A DNA stretch of 64,000 nt from Gnetum montanum (Eukaryota > Streptophyta > Gnetopsida > Gnetales > Gnetaceae): contig MNCI01008374.1 in the NCBI GenBank assembly GCA_015680685.1, positions 513,048 to 577,047 of the forward strand, written 5' to 3'. Under the pieces are notes generated by a model. That model did not search any database. It saw only the letters and a program-made list of their open reading frames with translations, and was not told the origin of the DNA. The first letter of the stretch is position 1, and every line of letters starts with the position of its first letter. Position numbers and translations under genes: made by a program. Of the stretch, positions 23,541 to 34,362 are shown in pieces.

Positions 23541-24638
23541 CTAATACGTATGATTAGCAGGTGAGTTCTTATTCTCTTCAACCCTTCTTTCCAATTGTCT
23601 AAGGGTGTTCTGTCCTGCTTCTTGGTTCGTCATGGTTCTACCTATAATAGTGTTGGCATATTCTCCACATTTTTCATGTATCCATTCCATCATCTTATTA
23701 ATCTTTGCCTCAATTTCATCTAGTGATTGTTGTACTGGCAAAGATGGTTCCACCTTCTTGAGATGAGTTGATTTCTCCTCTTCATGATTATGGACCTTTG
23801 TTAAATTGAGATTTTGGTCCCATTGAGATTTTTCAACATTCTCCCATTTAGCCATTTCTCCTTCTTCCTTTGCTACCCACTTGATAAGCTCTTGAAATTG
23901 GTGGGTTCGTAGCTCATATAGTTGACCTGGGGCATACATCCCTAGGGTCTCCCTTGTCTCGTTACGAAGCCCATCCATGATGTGATACATTAGCCTTTCC
24001 TCAAAGAATCCATGGCCTAGGCAGTTGTTTAACAATGAATAGTATCTTTCTAAGGCCATGTCCAAGGGTTCATGTTGCCCTTGTTTCCACTCTTGGATTT
24101 GTCTCCTCAAGGCTGACAATCTTGCATAAGTTTGATATTTTTCATTGAAGAGTTCTACGATTGTCGGCCAACGTTGAATTGATTTTGGTCTTAAGGACCT
24201 ATACCATACTTTTGCTTGGCCAACAAGTGTTAGAGGAAAGAGCTTAAGTTTTTGCCATCCATTATCAATATTGTTCCATACATAGGCATCATGGAAGGCT
24301 TGTAAATGATGTTGTGGATCTAAATCATAGCCTCTTAAAAACTTAGGAAAGTTGATTAAGCCAAGCCTGGGTAGACAACTTTCCTTACGATGCCTATAGA
24401 ATATTCGAACAACCTCTTGTATTTCCATTAGGCTTGTAGTGGCCAATAGGAATTCATCGTCACTAAGTATGTTATGCATTTGTGAGTTGGGATAATGTTG
24501 TTTACATTTATGCTCATAGGAGACCCCTACATTAGATTGGGTACTCCAAACTTCATCTTCATCATTATATAATTCATTGGTTCTCCAATGAATTGCCTTA
24601 CTAGTTGTTGTGTTGTCATAGTCTTGTGAGAGAGACAT
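23541..24638 (-). CDS. gag: gag polyprotein of element C, open for 365 residues
   Basis: Structural capsid protein of an LTR retrotransposon, and the longest intact frame in element C. The central part is a typical Ty3 retrotransposon gag domain: RGYDLDPQHHLQAFHDAYVW (about residues 108-127), WQKLKLFPLTLVGQAKVWYRSL (about 133-154), then WPTIVELFNEKY and MALERYYSLLNNC. A helical, charged segment follows. The start ATG lies 135 bp downstream of the primer-binding site, which supports it. The frame ends at a premature stop at 23541-23543; homology continues to 22602, so the original protein was about 678 residues. No protease or RT follows. The closest relative here is the gag of element A. Confidence 0.85.
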   Translation of the reverse strand: MSLSQDYDNTTTSKAIHWRTNELYNDEDEVWSTQSNVGVSYEHKCKQHYPNSQMHNILSDDEFLLATTSLMEIQEVVRIFYRHRKESCLPRLGLINFPKFLRGYDLDPQHHLQAFHDAYVWNNIDNGWQKLKLFPLTLVGQAKVWYRSLRPKSIQRWPTIVELFNEKYQTYARLSALRRQIQEWKQGQHEPLDMALERYYSLLNNCLGHGFFEERLMYHIMDGLRNETRETLGMYAPGQLYELRTHQFQELIKWVAKEEGEMAKWENVEKSQWDQNLNLTKVHNHEEEKSTHLKKVEPSLPVQQSLDEIEAKINKMMEWIHEKCGEYANTIIGRTMTNQEAGQNTLRQLERRVEENKNSPANHTY

Positions 24639-24752
24639 GGTTGTGAATTGTCTGTGACTTAATTGAATTTAATTTAATTTGTCTAAAAGATATATCATTA
24701 GTACTTTGTTATAGCAATCTTGTATGATGTAACTAATCTAAATAACTAGCAT

Positions 24753-24772
24753 GATCCCTAGCAGTGGTGCCA
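24753..24772 (-). other. Primer-binding site of element C
   Basis: On the minus strand it reads TGGCACCACTGCTAGGGATC, close to the tRNA-Asp site (TGGCGCCGTTGCCGGGGA) of Athila-type elements, with changes mostly at former CpG positions. It is one base from the LTR. Assignment to tRNA-Asp is inferred. Confidence 0.75.
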
Positions 24773-24773
24773 A

Positions 24774-25482
24774 TGATGAGTGGCGAGGTACCCCTACACT
24801 CAACCATATGAATACGAGCGTTTCACACATGATTCGATCGAACTCTACAGACGGCCTAGTTATGGTATCTAGATAGTTATTTGTTAATCACAGTTTGCTA
24901 TCTTCCCACCAGGACTAGTATTTGCTTTGTCATGTATGGTTTAGTCCAGAGTGAGGTGTATGATGTGTTCCTAAACTAATGCTACTCCTAGAGGCGATGA
25001 AAAATAATCTTAGCTAAGCTAGGAGGGAAAAAGGGAGAGAGAGAGATATACTAAGAGGATGTAGGGAGAGGAAATTTAAGTGAGCCTAAGTGCGATGAGC
25101 ATCTATTCCTTAATCATCCATACACATCTTAGGCCTCATGAACAACTACCACTGGGATTACCAAGAGCATGGCCTGAGTACACTATTGGGATACCAAGTA
25201 GTCACACATAGATGCTTGTGATTAAGTTGTACTCATTCCGCGTTTAATAGGAGTTGAGGGTAGAGAGATATTAACTAAGAAAGTAATTAAATAATTAAAC
25301 TAAGTGAATGCTACAATGATGAAGTAATCTCAATCTTTATTTTTGNCGTGCGCTCCATTGTGTATTTATAGGCTCACACAGGAACCACAATATCGTGTAT
25401 TCGATATCATTAGTGAGGCCACGATATCGCGTACCTAATATCAAGGGTCCGATATCGGAGCTTGACAAATCATGGTTCATCA
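24774..25482 (-). repeat. 5' LTR of element C
   Basis: It starts TGATGAGTGGCGAGG and ends GGTTCATCA. A single N at 25346 replaces a middle part that is present in the left LTR (about 17010 to 17567, without D). In sense orientation it has GATATC-type palindromes (25385-25460) upstream of a TATA box (TATAAATACA, 25361-25370). Confidence 0.88.
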
Positions 25483-25487
25483 GCAAT

Positions 25488-27590
25488 GATGAAAGAATGA
25501 CACCTTTATTTCCAAGTGAATCTACCTTTTCTGAAAAGGTTGCTACCTCATCACAACTTTCTATTTCATATCAAAAATCATCTTGCCATTTTAGGTTCAC
25601 CAATGGAGGTTGGAAGTGATGAAAAGGTTGCTAAGATGAAAACTAGCTTTGCTAGTAAAAATTAATATTGCTTTTCTTCTCATGATCTCTTGTAACGTTT
25701 TACATCTAAATAAACATGTTCATAGGGGACAAGCCTTTCCTTTTGATGTTGTCCCTACAACTCCTGCACCAAGGTAAAAGAATATAGATCAATTAGTAAA
25801 TCTATTGCTATATGCAAAATATGTTCTAGATTCAGGTTGTGTTTAAGGCACTATTATGTTATACCTACAATCACGAAAAGTTTCATGTTGGTTATATAGT
25901 ACATTTAAATAAATAATTTTATTAAGTTGATTAAAAAGTCATCAAAGATATAGTATGAAAAAATTAGATCTACCTTATTCTCTTTTAGTTAATAATGTAA
26001 TGAAGTTTCCCTTATTAAGGTTTACATAGCAAACACCAAAATCCCAAATACTAAATTTCTTTAAACTTACTTTAAACTACAACACTATAACAAAGTTTAG
26101 TTAATTTAATAAATGCAATTCCATAAAGCCAAGTCCAAGAAGTTTTCTATGGCAATAACCTAAAGTGAAGCTTAACATGTAATTGGAATTTTTTACTACT
26201 GAGTATATTTCAATTGTTGGTGCATTGTTTCTTATAAACATTACTTAGCATTTAGTGTTTTAGTTGTGGTCCATTGTTTTCAGCAAAACATAGACTTCAA
26301 ATTAGGCACAACCACTCATACAAGTTAGGCTTTCACTTATCCACCAAACCTATCAAAACTCCACAACCACATAGAAAGTTGAGACTTTCACTTATACACT
26401 AAACATCTTAGAACTCCACTTGGTAATCTAACCATTAATGGGAGTGTTTGAACCTTGAAATAATTGTAATGTAAGCACACCTTAAAATATATAGTCCAAT
26501 TAGAACTTTCAATGGCCAAGTATTACCATCAAATTAGACTTCCACTCATCTACCAAACCTCCTATATTCCCACTTCAAATAATAAACATTGAAACTCTCA
26601 ATCATGCGCCATTAATTGTTGTAAATAGTAAACAATGAACATTGAGGCTGGCTTGTTGCATAATAAAATGATCTCTCTATTTTATTAACATTACAAAATC
26701 GACTCCAACGTTATGACTAAATAATATTTGGAATTACAAGACAAACCCCGTACCTAATCCGTGTCCATAAAATAAAAGCACAGCAACGGCTATGAATATA
26801 ACTATGGCTTAATGTTTTCGAATCAGTTTGAAAAATAAAAAATAAAAAAATTCATCAGTGCTTTTCCAACAAGAGATATCCGTCTTTGGAAAAACTGCAT
26901 TTTCAATATTTTAGATAATCGAAAATTATATTAAAAACCATCAAGTATGTACCAATTTAACCCTTCCAAACATGATTGAAAATGTTATTTCGGAAATTTC
27001 ATTATGTCAAAAGCGTCATACACCTGTTGATACAAAAATATCCAACAAGCCACGATAAAGATTATGTGATAAGACTAAGTACCCAAGTATGATGTATTGT
27101 ATTAGACGAGAAATAGGTAAATCTGTGTACGCCATTATGAAAAATCCAACAAAACAAAAATAAAATTCATGCATCTTGTTGTGACACAGCGTTGAATCTG
27201 GGATCATTTATTGCTACTTTCATTCGCAACGACCAAGCAGCAAGATGTAGAAGGATTGCAAAGAGGACATTCCTGCTTGCGCAAAGATACATTTCGTTAA
27301 AGGAAAATTACCTTAGTTATAAGGCCATCTTAACATAAAAAAATACGTTTAATGCCACCTAGAAACGAAAATTCATATATAACTTAATGTAAGGCAAACA
27401 AACAGTACTTCATATATCATTTTTTGATTAAATCTCTCCAAACATTTCAGTATCTAGCTATTTCATGGCAGTATGTAAAATTGCAAGTTTCATCCAGCAA
27501 CAAAGAGTGATTACGAGTATTGCAGATAAATTGCAACTACTTGCATGTTTATTAGATTCCACGTCTGCAAAACACAGACCTTTTCTTCAT
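25488..27590. other. AT-rich intergenic region
   Basis: Only short spurious frames occur on either strand. A locally repetitive patch at about 26330-26580 has several phrases like ACTTTCACTTAT and CACCAAACCT. The part next to 27590 should contain the UBC2 3' UTR. No element boundaries were recognised. Confidence 0.5.
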
Positions 27591-29868
27591 TTAATCAAGT
27601 AGCCAACTTTGCTCAACAACTTGATGGACTCTCTTATTGTATTCACGGCGATTTTCACTGTACATGCGAGCAGCTTCAGCATTTGCAGGAGAGTTGGGAT
27701 TTGGATCACTAAGCAATGACTGCAATATGATGTAATTGAAAACAAAAACAAGGATTAATATACTAAGATTTACTTCCAAATATCATTCAATTGGAAATTA
27801 GAATTTCTTATTAAAATAAAAGAATAATAGTTACTTGGAACCTAGATATACCTGAATTGAAGTGAGGATAGCAGCAACGTCATAAATTGGGCTCCACTGG
27901 TTTTGTAAAATGTCTAGGCAAATGCTGCCATCCGCATAAACTGTGCATTGGTTGCAGAAAAAGGGTTATAAACCATAGCTTTGCACTACTATATATGCAC
28001 ATTATCAACTCTCTGACATGCATGTCAAGACTTCTACAACATTGGGAAAAACCACCAGAAAACTGATTCTTCACTGAGGAAACAATTAATGTACAGCGAG
28101 GATCCAAACCTCCGCTAGGTAAAACATCCACAATGAAAAATCAAATATGATACACTATACATATGAAAGAAATGATTTAGATTTAAAAATGAATTGAAAA
28201 AGTGCAGAGTCAAATTTCTTACTGTTTGGATGAAACATCTTAGATACGAAGCGTACAACAGGAGGCTTGTTCGGATAGTCTTCTGAAAACTGCAATGTCA
28301 ACTTGAACGTTCCTAGTAAACAACGATAGACAACATAGAACAGCAGAATAGCTTGTGAGAATAATGACAAACAAAAAAAAATTGTTTTTGAAGTCATGCA
28401 ACCCTTCATTTTTATCTTTTATTTTTAATGTCACAAATCCTTGCAAAAATAAATGACATGTAAATGCATTTGATTAACTGAGACAGCTGTGCTCGTAGGC
28501 TTGTACTTTGAACTATAAAAGTCAACCATATTATACACCCCTTAAAAGCTCGGTATTTCACCCAAAACCTAAAGAAGTCCAACTAAACCGTCCGTCCACT
28601 CCACGTAAAATAAAAAACAACAAAAACATATCCCAACATACAATATAAAAATATATCCCAACATACAATATCATGGATCTTCAAAATCACTTCTTATAGA
28701 ATACATAGAAAATGAATAGTGAAGTTGTTTGTATAATAACTAATTTTATAGATAAAAAAGTTAAAGAACGCGTTGAAATTATAATTCATTCTAATAATGT
28801 TAATTAAGATCAAGGCTATATTACCCACTTAGTATGGTGGCCTACTTTAACAAAAATTGAGCAATCTAGAAATCTACTTGAAAATCTTACTTGGTTTACT
28901 CTTATCTCTCACTGATTTTTATTTTCCTTTTGTGGTTTATAGTATGTAATATGCTTATTTACAAACTCAGTGCCTTGTAAGTTCAACTATGATTCATTGT
29001 ACTATTGGTTTCTTTTTCCCTCTTAAACCTTTTATATTTTTTCACTAATTCTTTTGATTTAGTTTTATTTATTTTGTTTTAACATTGTTATTTTAATACT
29101 AGTTTGAGTTTTCCTAAAAAGCACTATCTCCATACCCACAAACTAACAATACCTTTTTCCCTCCTCTCCTAAAATGTTTTCCTTTCTTTGCTTCTTTCCT
29201 CTTTTCCTACAACTAGCTGTACAACTAGCTGTTTTTATTGTAGTTGTTATATCTTTAAAATTTTTAGTTCTCTCTTTTTCCCTGCAATAAGCTATTTTTC
29301 TCTCTAACCCTTAAGACATCAATTAATTAACTGATGAATCTAGTATCATTCCAAACACCTTGCAAAGAAAAAAAATGCAACCTATCGATGATACAATTCT
29401 TTGGACGCCTACAGGAAAATGATTGGATTTAATTCTAAACAACACAATTATTTACCTATCTTCCGACATGTTGTGCAGCATCGTAGACCAAAAACTGACT
29501 TAATTCCCAAACAAAAAATTAAATACGAAATTCACATTAAATCGCAAAGAAAACCTAGACATTACAGAGGGTTAAATGGACGAGAATGGTACCTCCATCC
29601 CATGGTGTATCATCAGGCCTGCGCGGAAAAAGATTACGAATAAGTCAACATCAAATTAATGGCCTGATTGAAACGCTCCAACGTAAAATGAAAGAAACAA
29701 CAGCTGAAAAAAAAACACGAGAAAAAAAAACCCTAAATCATACCCGAAGATTACAGCATTCCAGAGCATGATATTGTTGTCAAGAGGGGCACCGCTGACC
29801 CCGGCGGGAGGATCATTCTGCAAGCGCTTAAAATCTCTCATAAGCCTCTTTCTCGCAGGGGTCGACAT
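27591..29868 (-). CDS. UBC2: Ubiquitin-conjugating enzyme E2, RAD6/UBC2 type, 5 coding exons
   Basis: It transfers activated ubiquitin from E1 to substrates. Plant UBC1/2/3 are RAD6 orthologues that act with HUB1/2 in histone H2B monoubiquitination and in DNA-damage tolerance. Exons on the minus strand are 29868-29744, 29618-29593, 28312-28223, 27940-27852 and 27719-27591. All introns are GT-AG, phases agree, and 459 nt encode 152 residues, exactly the usual length. The start [17 protein letters not shown], the middle [10 protein letters not shown] and the active site DGSICLDIL with Cys88 are all present. The end EQSWLLD lacks the long acidic tail of yeast RAD6, as in plants. The second exon is only 26 nt; the second intron is 1.28 kb. 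No disabling change is seen, so the gene should be functional in nucleus and cytoplasm. Confidence 0.97.
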
Positions 29869-30480
29869 TTTCCTTGATTCGACGATTTGCTTTGTTCGCT
29901 ACCTTAATAACAGTCGAAAAAACACCGAAAAACACTTAATTCCTATCACTACGAATACCCCTTTTACCCGATTCTAGGTGGGCTGTCATTCCATCGCCTG
30001 CGCCCTTTGTACAACTTTTTCGTAGATTCGAGGCCGCTGAAGCTGCGCGCACGAACGAACGAACGAACGAACGAATGCGCGCACAGCTGTTGAAATTTGT
30101 GGAGAGGCGAACACGATTAGGAATACCGTGAACACACCAGAAAAGCCGATTCAGATTCCTGAGGTCAGTCCTTCTAAGATGATACCTTTTGATTACAAAG
30201 AATAATGCTAAAAAAGACAAAAGCGACTCCTTTTTTTTTCCTTGACTTTAATATGTGCCATGTTACCACAACAACATGGCCGCCGTGGAATTTAGCATTT
30301 GCGCTTGTAAGCATCCAAAACAACTGGATCCGCAGCGCCCAAATACTCACACCTGACAAATTCAACAGAGTCACGTCATCGATTGCACCTTTTTTGGATT
30401 CGACAACTCCCTCGCCATACGTTTTTTCGATGAAGGGTAGGTAATAAAGAAGGTATGATTCCAAGCACACATCATATTAA
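29869..30480 (-). promoter_or_regulatory. 5' leader and upstream region of UBC2
   Basis: The first 100 bases upstream of the ATG should be 5' leader. GC content rises around 29990-30130, as expected near a housekeeping promoter. A simple ACGA repeat is embedded here. I cannot fix the transcription start or a TATA box. Confidence 0.4.
30041..30088. repeat. ACGA simple repeat flanked by GCGCGC inverted repeats
   Basis: Six ACGA units (30051-30074) lie between AGCTGCGCGC (30041-30050) and GCGCGCACAGCT (30077-30088), so the repeat can sit in the loop of a hairpin upstream of UBC2. Confidence 0.75.
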
Positions 30481-32474
30481 TTTAAGTGTAGCTGCATAGG
30501 TACTCAAGTGCTTGACTGGTAGTGTGAATACATCTACAAGCCCTACCCATCTATCCTCGATACCTTTTTTCTTCTCCGGATGGTGTTGGAATTAGAAATT
30601 TTTTTAATGATATTTATCCTCAAGATATATAGTCAAATTAAAACTTGGAGCTTCCAAATCAAAAGTTTTACAGCTAAAATAATATCTCATTTCTTAGTTG
30701 GGAGATTGTGGGTTCCATTTTTACTATAATAATAATAATACCACGTTATCCCAACACCTTTTTTTAAATTATCAATAGTATTATTTAGAATTTAGCTTTG
30801 AACTTCTTACTCACCGGTTCCTTCTAACCCACCTTTGCATCACTTACTCTAGGAAGCAAATCTCACTAATAATAATAATGGCAAAGATATTGGTAGATTT
30901 ATATAGGAAGTGTTGATGGTAACAACAATAATAAGGATTTTCTATAGTGATAAAAATTTACTCAATAAATTGAACAATATGGATAGAATAGAAATAATAA
31001 GGTACTTTGAGTTCTATTCAAAAAATTTAAAAAAAAAAAGATATATAAGTTTATCAACATTGAAGTTCAAAATTTTTGTAACAACTTCAACAACAAAGAT
31101 TATATACAACTTCAAGACAACTAGTGAAACCAAAACTAAAATTTTATTATGTTCATAGACCCTCTAGATATATTAAATAGTGGAAATGTGCATGCTATGA
31201 GTTTTGCAAACATCATTGAGAAAATTACTAAGTGTTCTTGGTAACATTTGGAGCAAATCTACCAAATTTACAACAATAATATCCCTTCTATGTCTAGTCT
31301 ATGATAGAATAGTAGTGACAAAATAGGATGAAATTGCTACTTGTAAACTTAGACACAAATCTTAATAATAAGAATAAGAGTTTTGATGGTGGCAACATTT
31401 GTATCAATAACTTGAGCAACAATGTCACAAATAGTAAGGGCAAACTCCTACATACAAATAAGAATTACCCTGTATTAAGGTTTGGTGTTACACATTCTTT
31501 GGGCAACTCTAATATACCAAGTTCTAAAAAATGAGCTAAGAGATCGATCATAACTTTGATATGTAAGATAATTGTAATTCATGATGTTTTTTATAGTTAC
31601 AAGTATCATAATCATTGTTAACTACTTAGGAATCCTCTTATGTGATAGACAAAGCCACATTGATCTAGTTCATAGATCAACACTAATCATAAGCTATTGT
31701 AGATAGTATATAACTAGTACTGCTTCTGGTTTTAGTAGATCATATCATATTTGGACTTGTCGTTAGTGGATCAAACTATGATATACTAAGTTTGTAAAAA
31801 CTTCTTGTGTTTCAACAGTGTTGCTCCTTTCTTTGGCAATGCTACAACTTTGATATTATTGTTATGTCTGTTGGCATTGTGGGCTCATGGCATAATTATG
31901 ATACTAGTAGGTGAACCATTATCCTTAATCTTAGATAGGTTAGGCTACTCTAGATTCCTTCAACAATCCACAACTAAGTTGGTTCAATAGTTTCAACAAC
32001 TAATGGACTACTACCTTGATTATAGCATGTCCTTCTTTCCTCTGTAGCTACTCCTAACATGAATCCTTCATTCGGGTTACCTATGCTTAAGTTTTTGAAT
32101 CTTGTCCTTGAAGCACCAATTCTTCAATTAACACTAAGCACATCTAGGACTTCATCTTTTCCTCTTTTACAATTTACAACACATGTTCCTCCTTAAGTAC
32201 CATTCCAAAGAGCTAGGAGCTTCTTTATTGAAACACACATAACAAGTGTCCCTTTTCCTTCTTCTCATCATACTTACAATTAGGAGCTTTCTTCTCTTAT
32301 GGTCTAATGAATCCCCATCATGATATCTTTTTGCTTACGAATGCTTTTCCTTCTTGTTGTTTTGATGCTTTTCTTCTTATTATTAATTCACCTTATGAGA
32401 TGTGAACTTAAGCTCCATTATACTTCGTGAGAAATTATCTCTTCACGGATCATCATAACCTTTCGTAACTATTA
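30481..32474. other. Intergenic region, possibly old retroelement remnant
   Basis: Only short frames occur; some are asparagine- and lysine-rich (31328-31534) and look like AT-rich noise. A minus-strand patch near 32260 has a weak C..C...GH...C-like arrangement that might be a decayed gag zinc knuckle, but I cannot support it. Element A begins at 32480. Confidence 0.35.
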
Positions 32475-32479
32475 GTTAC

Positions 32480-33400
32480 TAATGAGTCATGATTTGCTTG
32501 GCCTTGACATCAAAGCCTCTACATTAGATCCTTGACATTGTTGTAGCCTCGACATCAAATATGTGATGTTGGAGCTGCGATGTCGGGTACGCGACATCAA
32601 GGTCTTGATGCAATGTCGAGTATCCGACGTTGGGGTATATATGTTGACCTATAAATATAGCACCTAGGCTTATGATTTGAATTAGAGTTTTGCATAGTTT
32701 TTCATAGTTTTGTCAATAGAGTAGTTGAATTCTTTTACTTTTATTTTGTAATCTTAAAGAACAATCAGTGAGTGCTCACAGAGTGGATCTAAGTCAGTTG
32801 TACAAAGTCTTATTCGATTGGCAATGTATTTGGACATATTCCATGAACGACAATAAGATCAAGATTGATTCTTATTCATTGTAGCACTTTGACCTAGATT
32901 AGATTTACTTTCCATGCAATTTTATTTTCATGTACTTAGTTAATATTTACATTTTCATGCATGTTAATTAATTAAGCACGTAAGTTCAATCACTTCGAGC
33001 ATGCGTATGACTCTTGATAATCCTAGCAATGCTTAACGTTTGGTAACCCAGCAACGCTATATGTGTTCAGGATGTGCACAGGAAGTGGGATCGAATACTT
33101 ATGTTAGGGTAGTTGATTCTTAATTAGCAATTAGATTAGTTGAATTGATTATAAATTGAGTTTCAAACTATTATTAATTGTGGAACAATAAAATATAAAA
33201 TAATAAAAATCATATGCCTCACTCTAGACTAAACCATACATGACAAAGCTACCACTGGTCCAAGTGGGAAGACAACGAACTATGATCAAGGCATAGCAAT
33301 CTAGATGCCCCAACTAGTCCCATCCATGGAATTTGACCGGATCATGTGTGAACACTTGTGATTCATATGGTTGGGCATAGGGGTACCTCACTGCACATCA
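32480..33400 (+). repeat. 5' LTR of element A
   Basis: It begins TAATGAGTCATGATTTGC (TG mutated to TA) and ends CACATCA. GATGTCG-type palindromes (32575-32635) precede a TATA box, CTATAAATATAG (32649-32660). Confidence 0.9.
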
Positions 33401-33422
33401 TTGGTGCCATTGCTAGGGATGG
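33401..33422 (+). other. Primer-binding site of element A
   Basis: It starts TTGGTGCCATTGCTAGGG directly after the LTR, the same site type as in element C (tRNA-Asp-like, inferred). The next bases, GATGG (33418-33422), were duplicated when solo LTR B inserted. Confidence 0.75.
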
Positions 33423-34248
33423 TGATGAGACGCGATTCGCATAGGCCACAATATCGCGTATGCGATATCATGTCCGTCGCGATATCGCGTCTTCCCTACG
33501 ATATCGTGTACGCAATATCGCAGTCCGCCGCAATGTCTATAAATAAGAGGCGGCTTTCCTAGTTTTAGGGATCCCAGTTTTAGAGTAGCAAAGCTCTGGT
33601 AGTTTGATCCCTCCAGAGTTAGATTTTTTCTCGTGTCTGCCCGCAGTGTGGTGAATGTAATTGTACGGTGTCTTTATTCGAGTGTGCCGTACTTGGACAC
33701 GCACATGATCGGCAATAAAGATCGAGATTACTTCATCATTACAGCATTCACTTTGTTATTTATTTATTTGTTATTTATTTAATGTTATTTACTATTTTCT
33801 CNNNNNNNNNNNNNNNNNNNNNNNNNNNNNNNNNNNNNNNNNNNNNNNNNNNNNNNNNNNNNNNNNNNNNNNNNNNNNNNNNNNNNNNNNNNNNNNNNNN
33901 NNNNNNNNNNNNNNNNNNNNNNNNNNNNNNNNNNNNNNNNNNNNNNNNNNNNNNNNNNNNNNNNNNNNNNNNNNNNNNNNNNNNNNNNNNNNNNNNNNNN
34001 NNNNNNNNNNNNNNNNNNNNNNNNNNNNNNNNNNNNNNNNNNNNNNNNNNNNNNNNNNNNNNNNATACACCTCATCTGGACTAAACCATACGTGACAAAT
34101 ATAATACTAGTCTAGGTGGGAAGACAGCGAACTACGACCTAAGGATAACTGTCTAGGTGCACAACTAGTCCATCTGCGGAGTTCGACTGGATCACGCGTT
34201 CGACGCTCATTTCGTATGGTTGAGTGTAGGGGTACCTCGCCACTCATC
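33423..34248 (+). repeat. Solo LTR B inserted beside the primer site of element A
   Basis: It begins TGATGAGACGCG and ends CCACTCATCA, with 263 Ns at 33802-34064. The duplication GATGG flanks it (33418-33422 and 34249-34253), and sequence after it (TGCTAGTTATTTAGATTA) continues what follows the primer site in element C. Sense-strand GATATCGCG palindromes at 33448-33525 precede a TATA box, CTATAAATAAG (33538-33548). Confidence 0.92.
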
Positions 34249-34362
34249 AGATGGTGCTAGTTATTTAGATTACTTATATTATATGCCATCGCTGTAAAGG
34301 TATTAACGATCTATCCCTTAGAAAACATTAATATTTTAAATCACACACATTATCAAACAAAA

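Larger units (their letters stand above)
16451..25482 (-). mobile_element. Element C: complete non-autonomous LTR retrotransposon (gag plus second gene, no pol)
   Basis: Both LTRs begin TGATGAG and end TCATCA on the plus strand, and the 5-bp target duplication GCAAT flanks the element (16446-16450 and 25483-25487). Orientation is minus: primer site at 24753-24772 beside the right LTR, purine tract beside the left LTR. In transcription order it holds gag (24638 to about 22602), about 1.7 kb of noncoding sequence, a TATA-containing promoter-like block (21161-21253), a leader intron, and a second gene (20664 to 17910). I found no protease, reverse transcriptase or integrase, so it must have been moved by another element. 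Elements A and E are relatives. Confidence 0.9.

Noticed and set aside
28155-28446. Separate minus-strand ORFs around the UBC2 third exon
   Set aside because: They are the exon 28223-28312 read into its flanking introns, plus an alternative frame.
31328-31534. Asparagine-rich frame as a possible small gene
   Set aside because: Low-complexity AT-rich sequence, no start context, no homologue recognised and no splice partner seen.
32200-32300. Possible gag zinc knuckle on the minus strand
   Set aside because: Spacing of Cys and His does not fit CCHC without assuming several mutations, and nothing around it supports a retroelement.
33782-34084. Open frames of about 90-100 residues on both strands
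   Set aside because: They consist of translated Ns from the assembly gap at 33802-34064.
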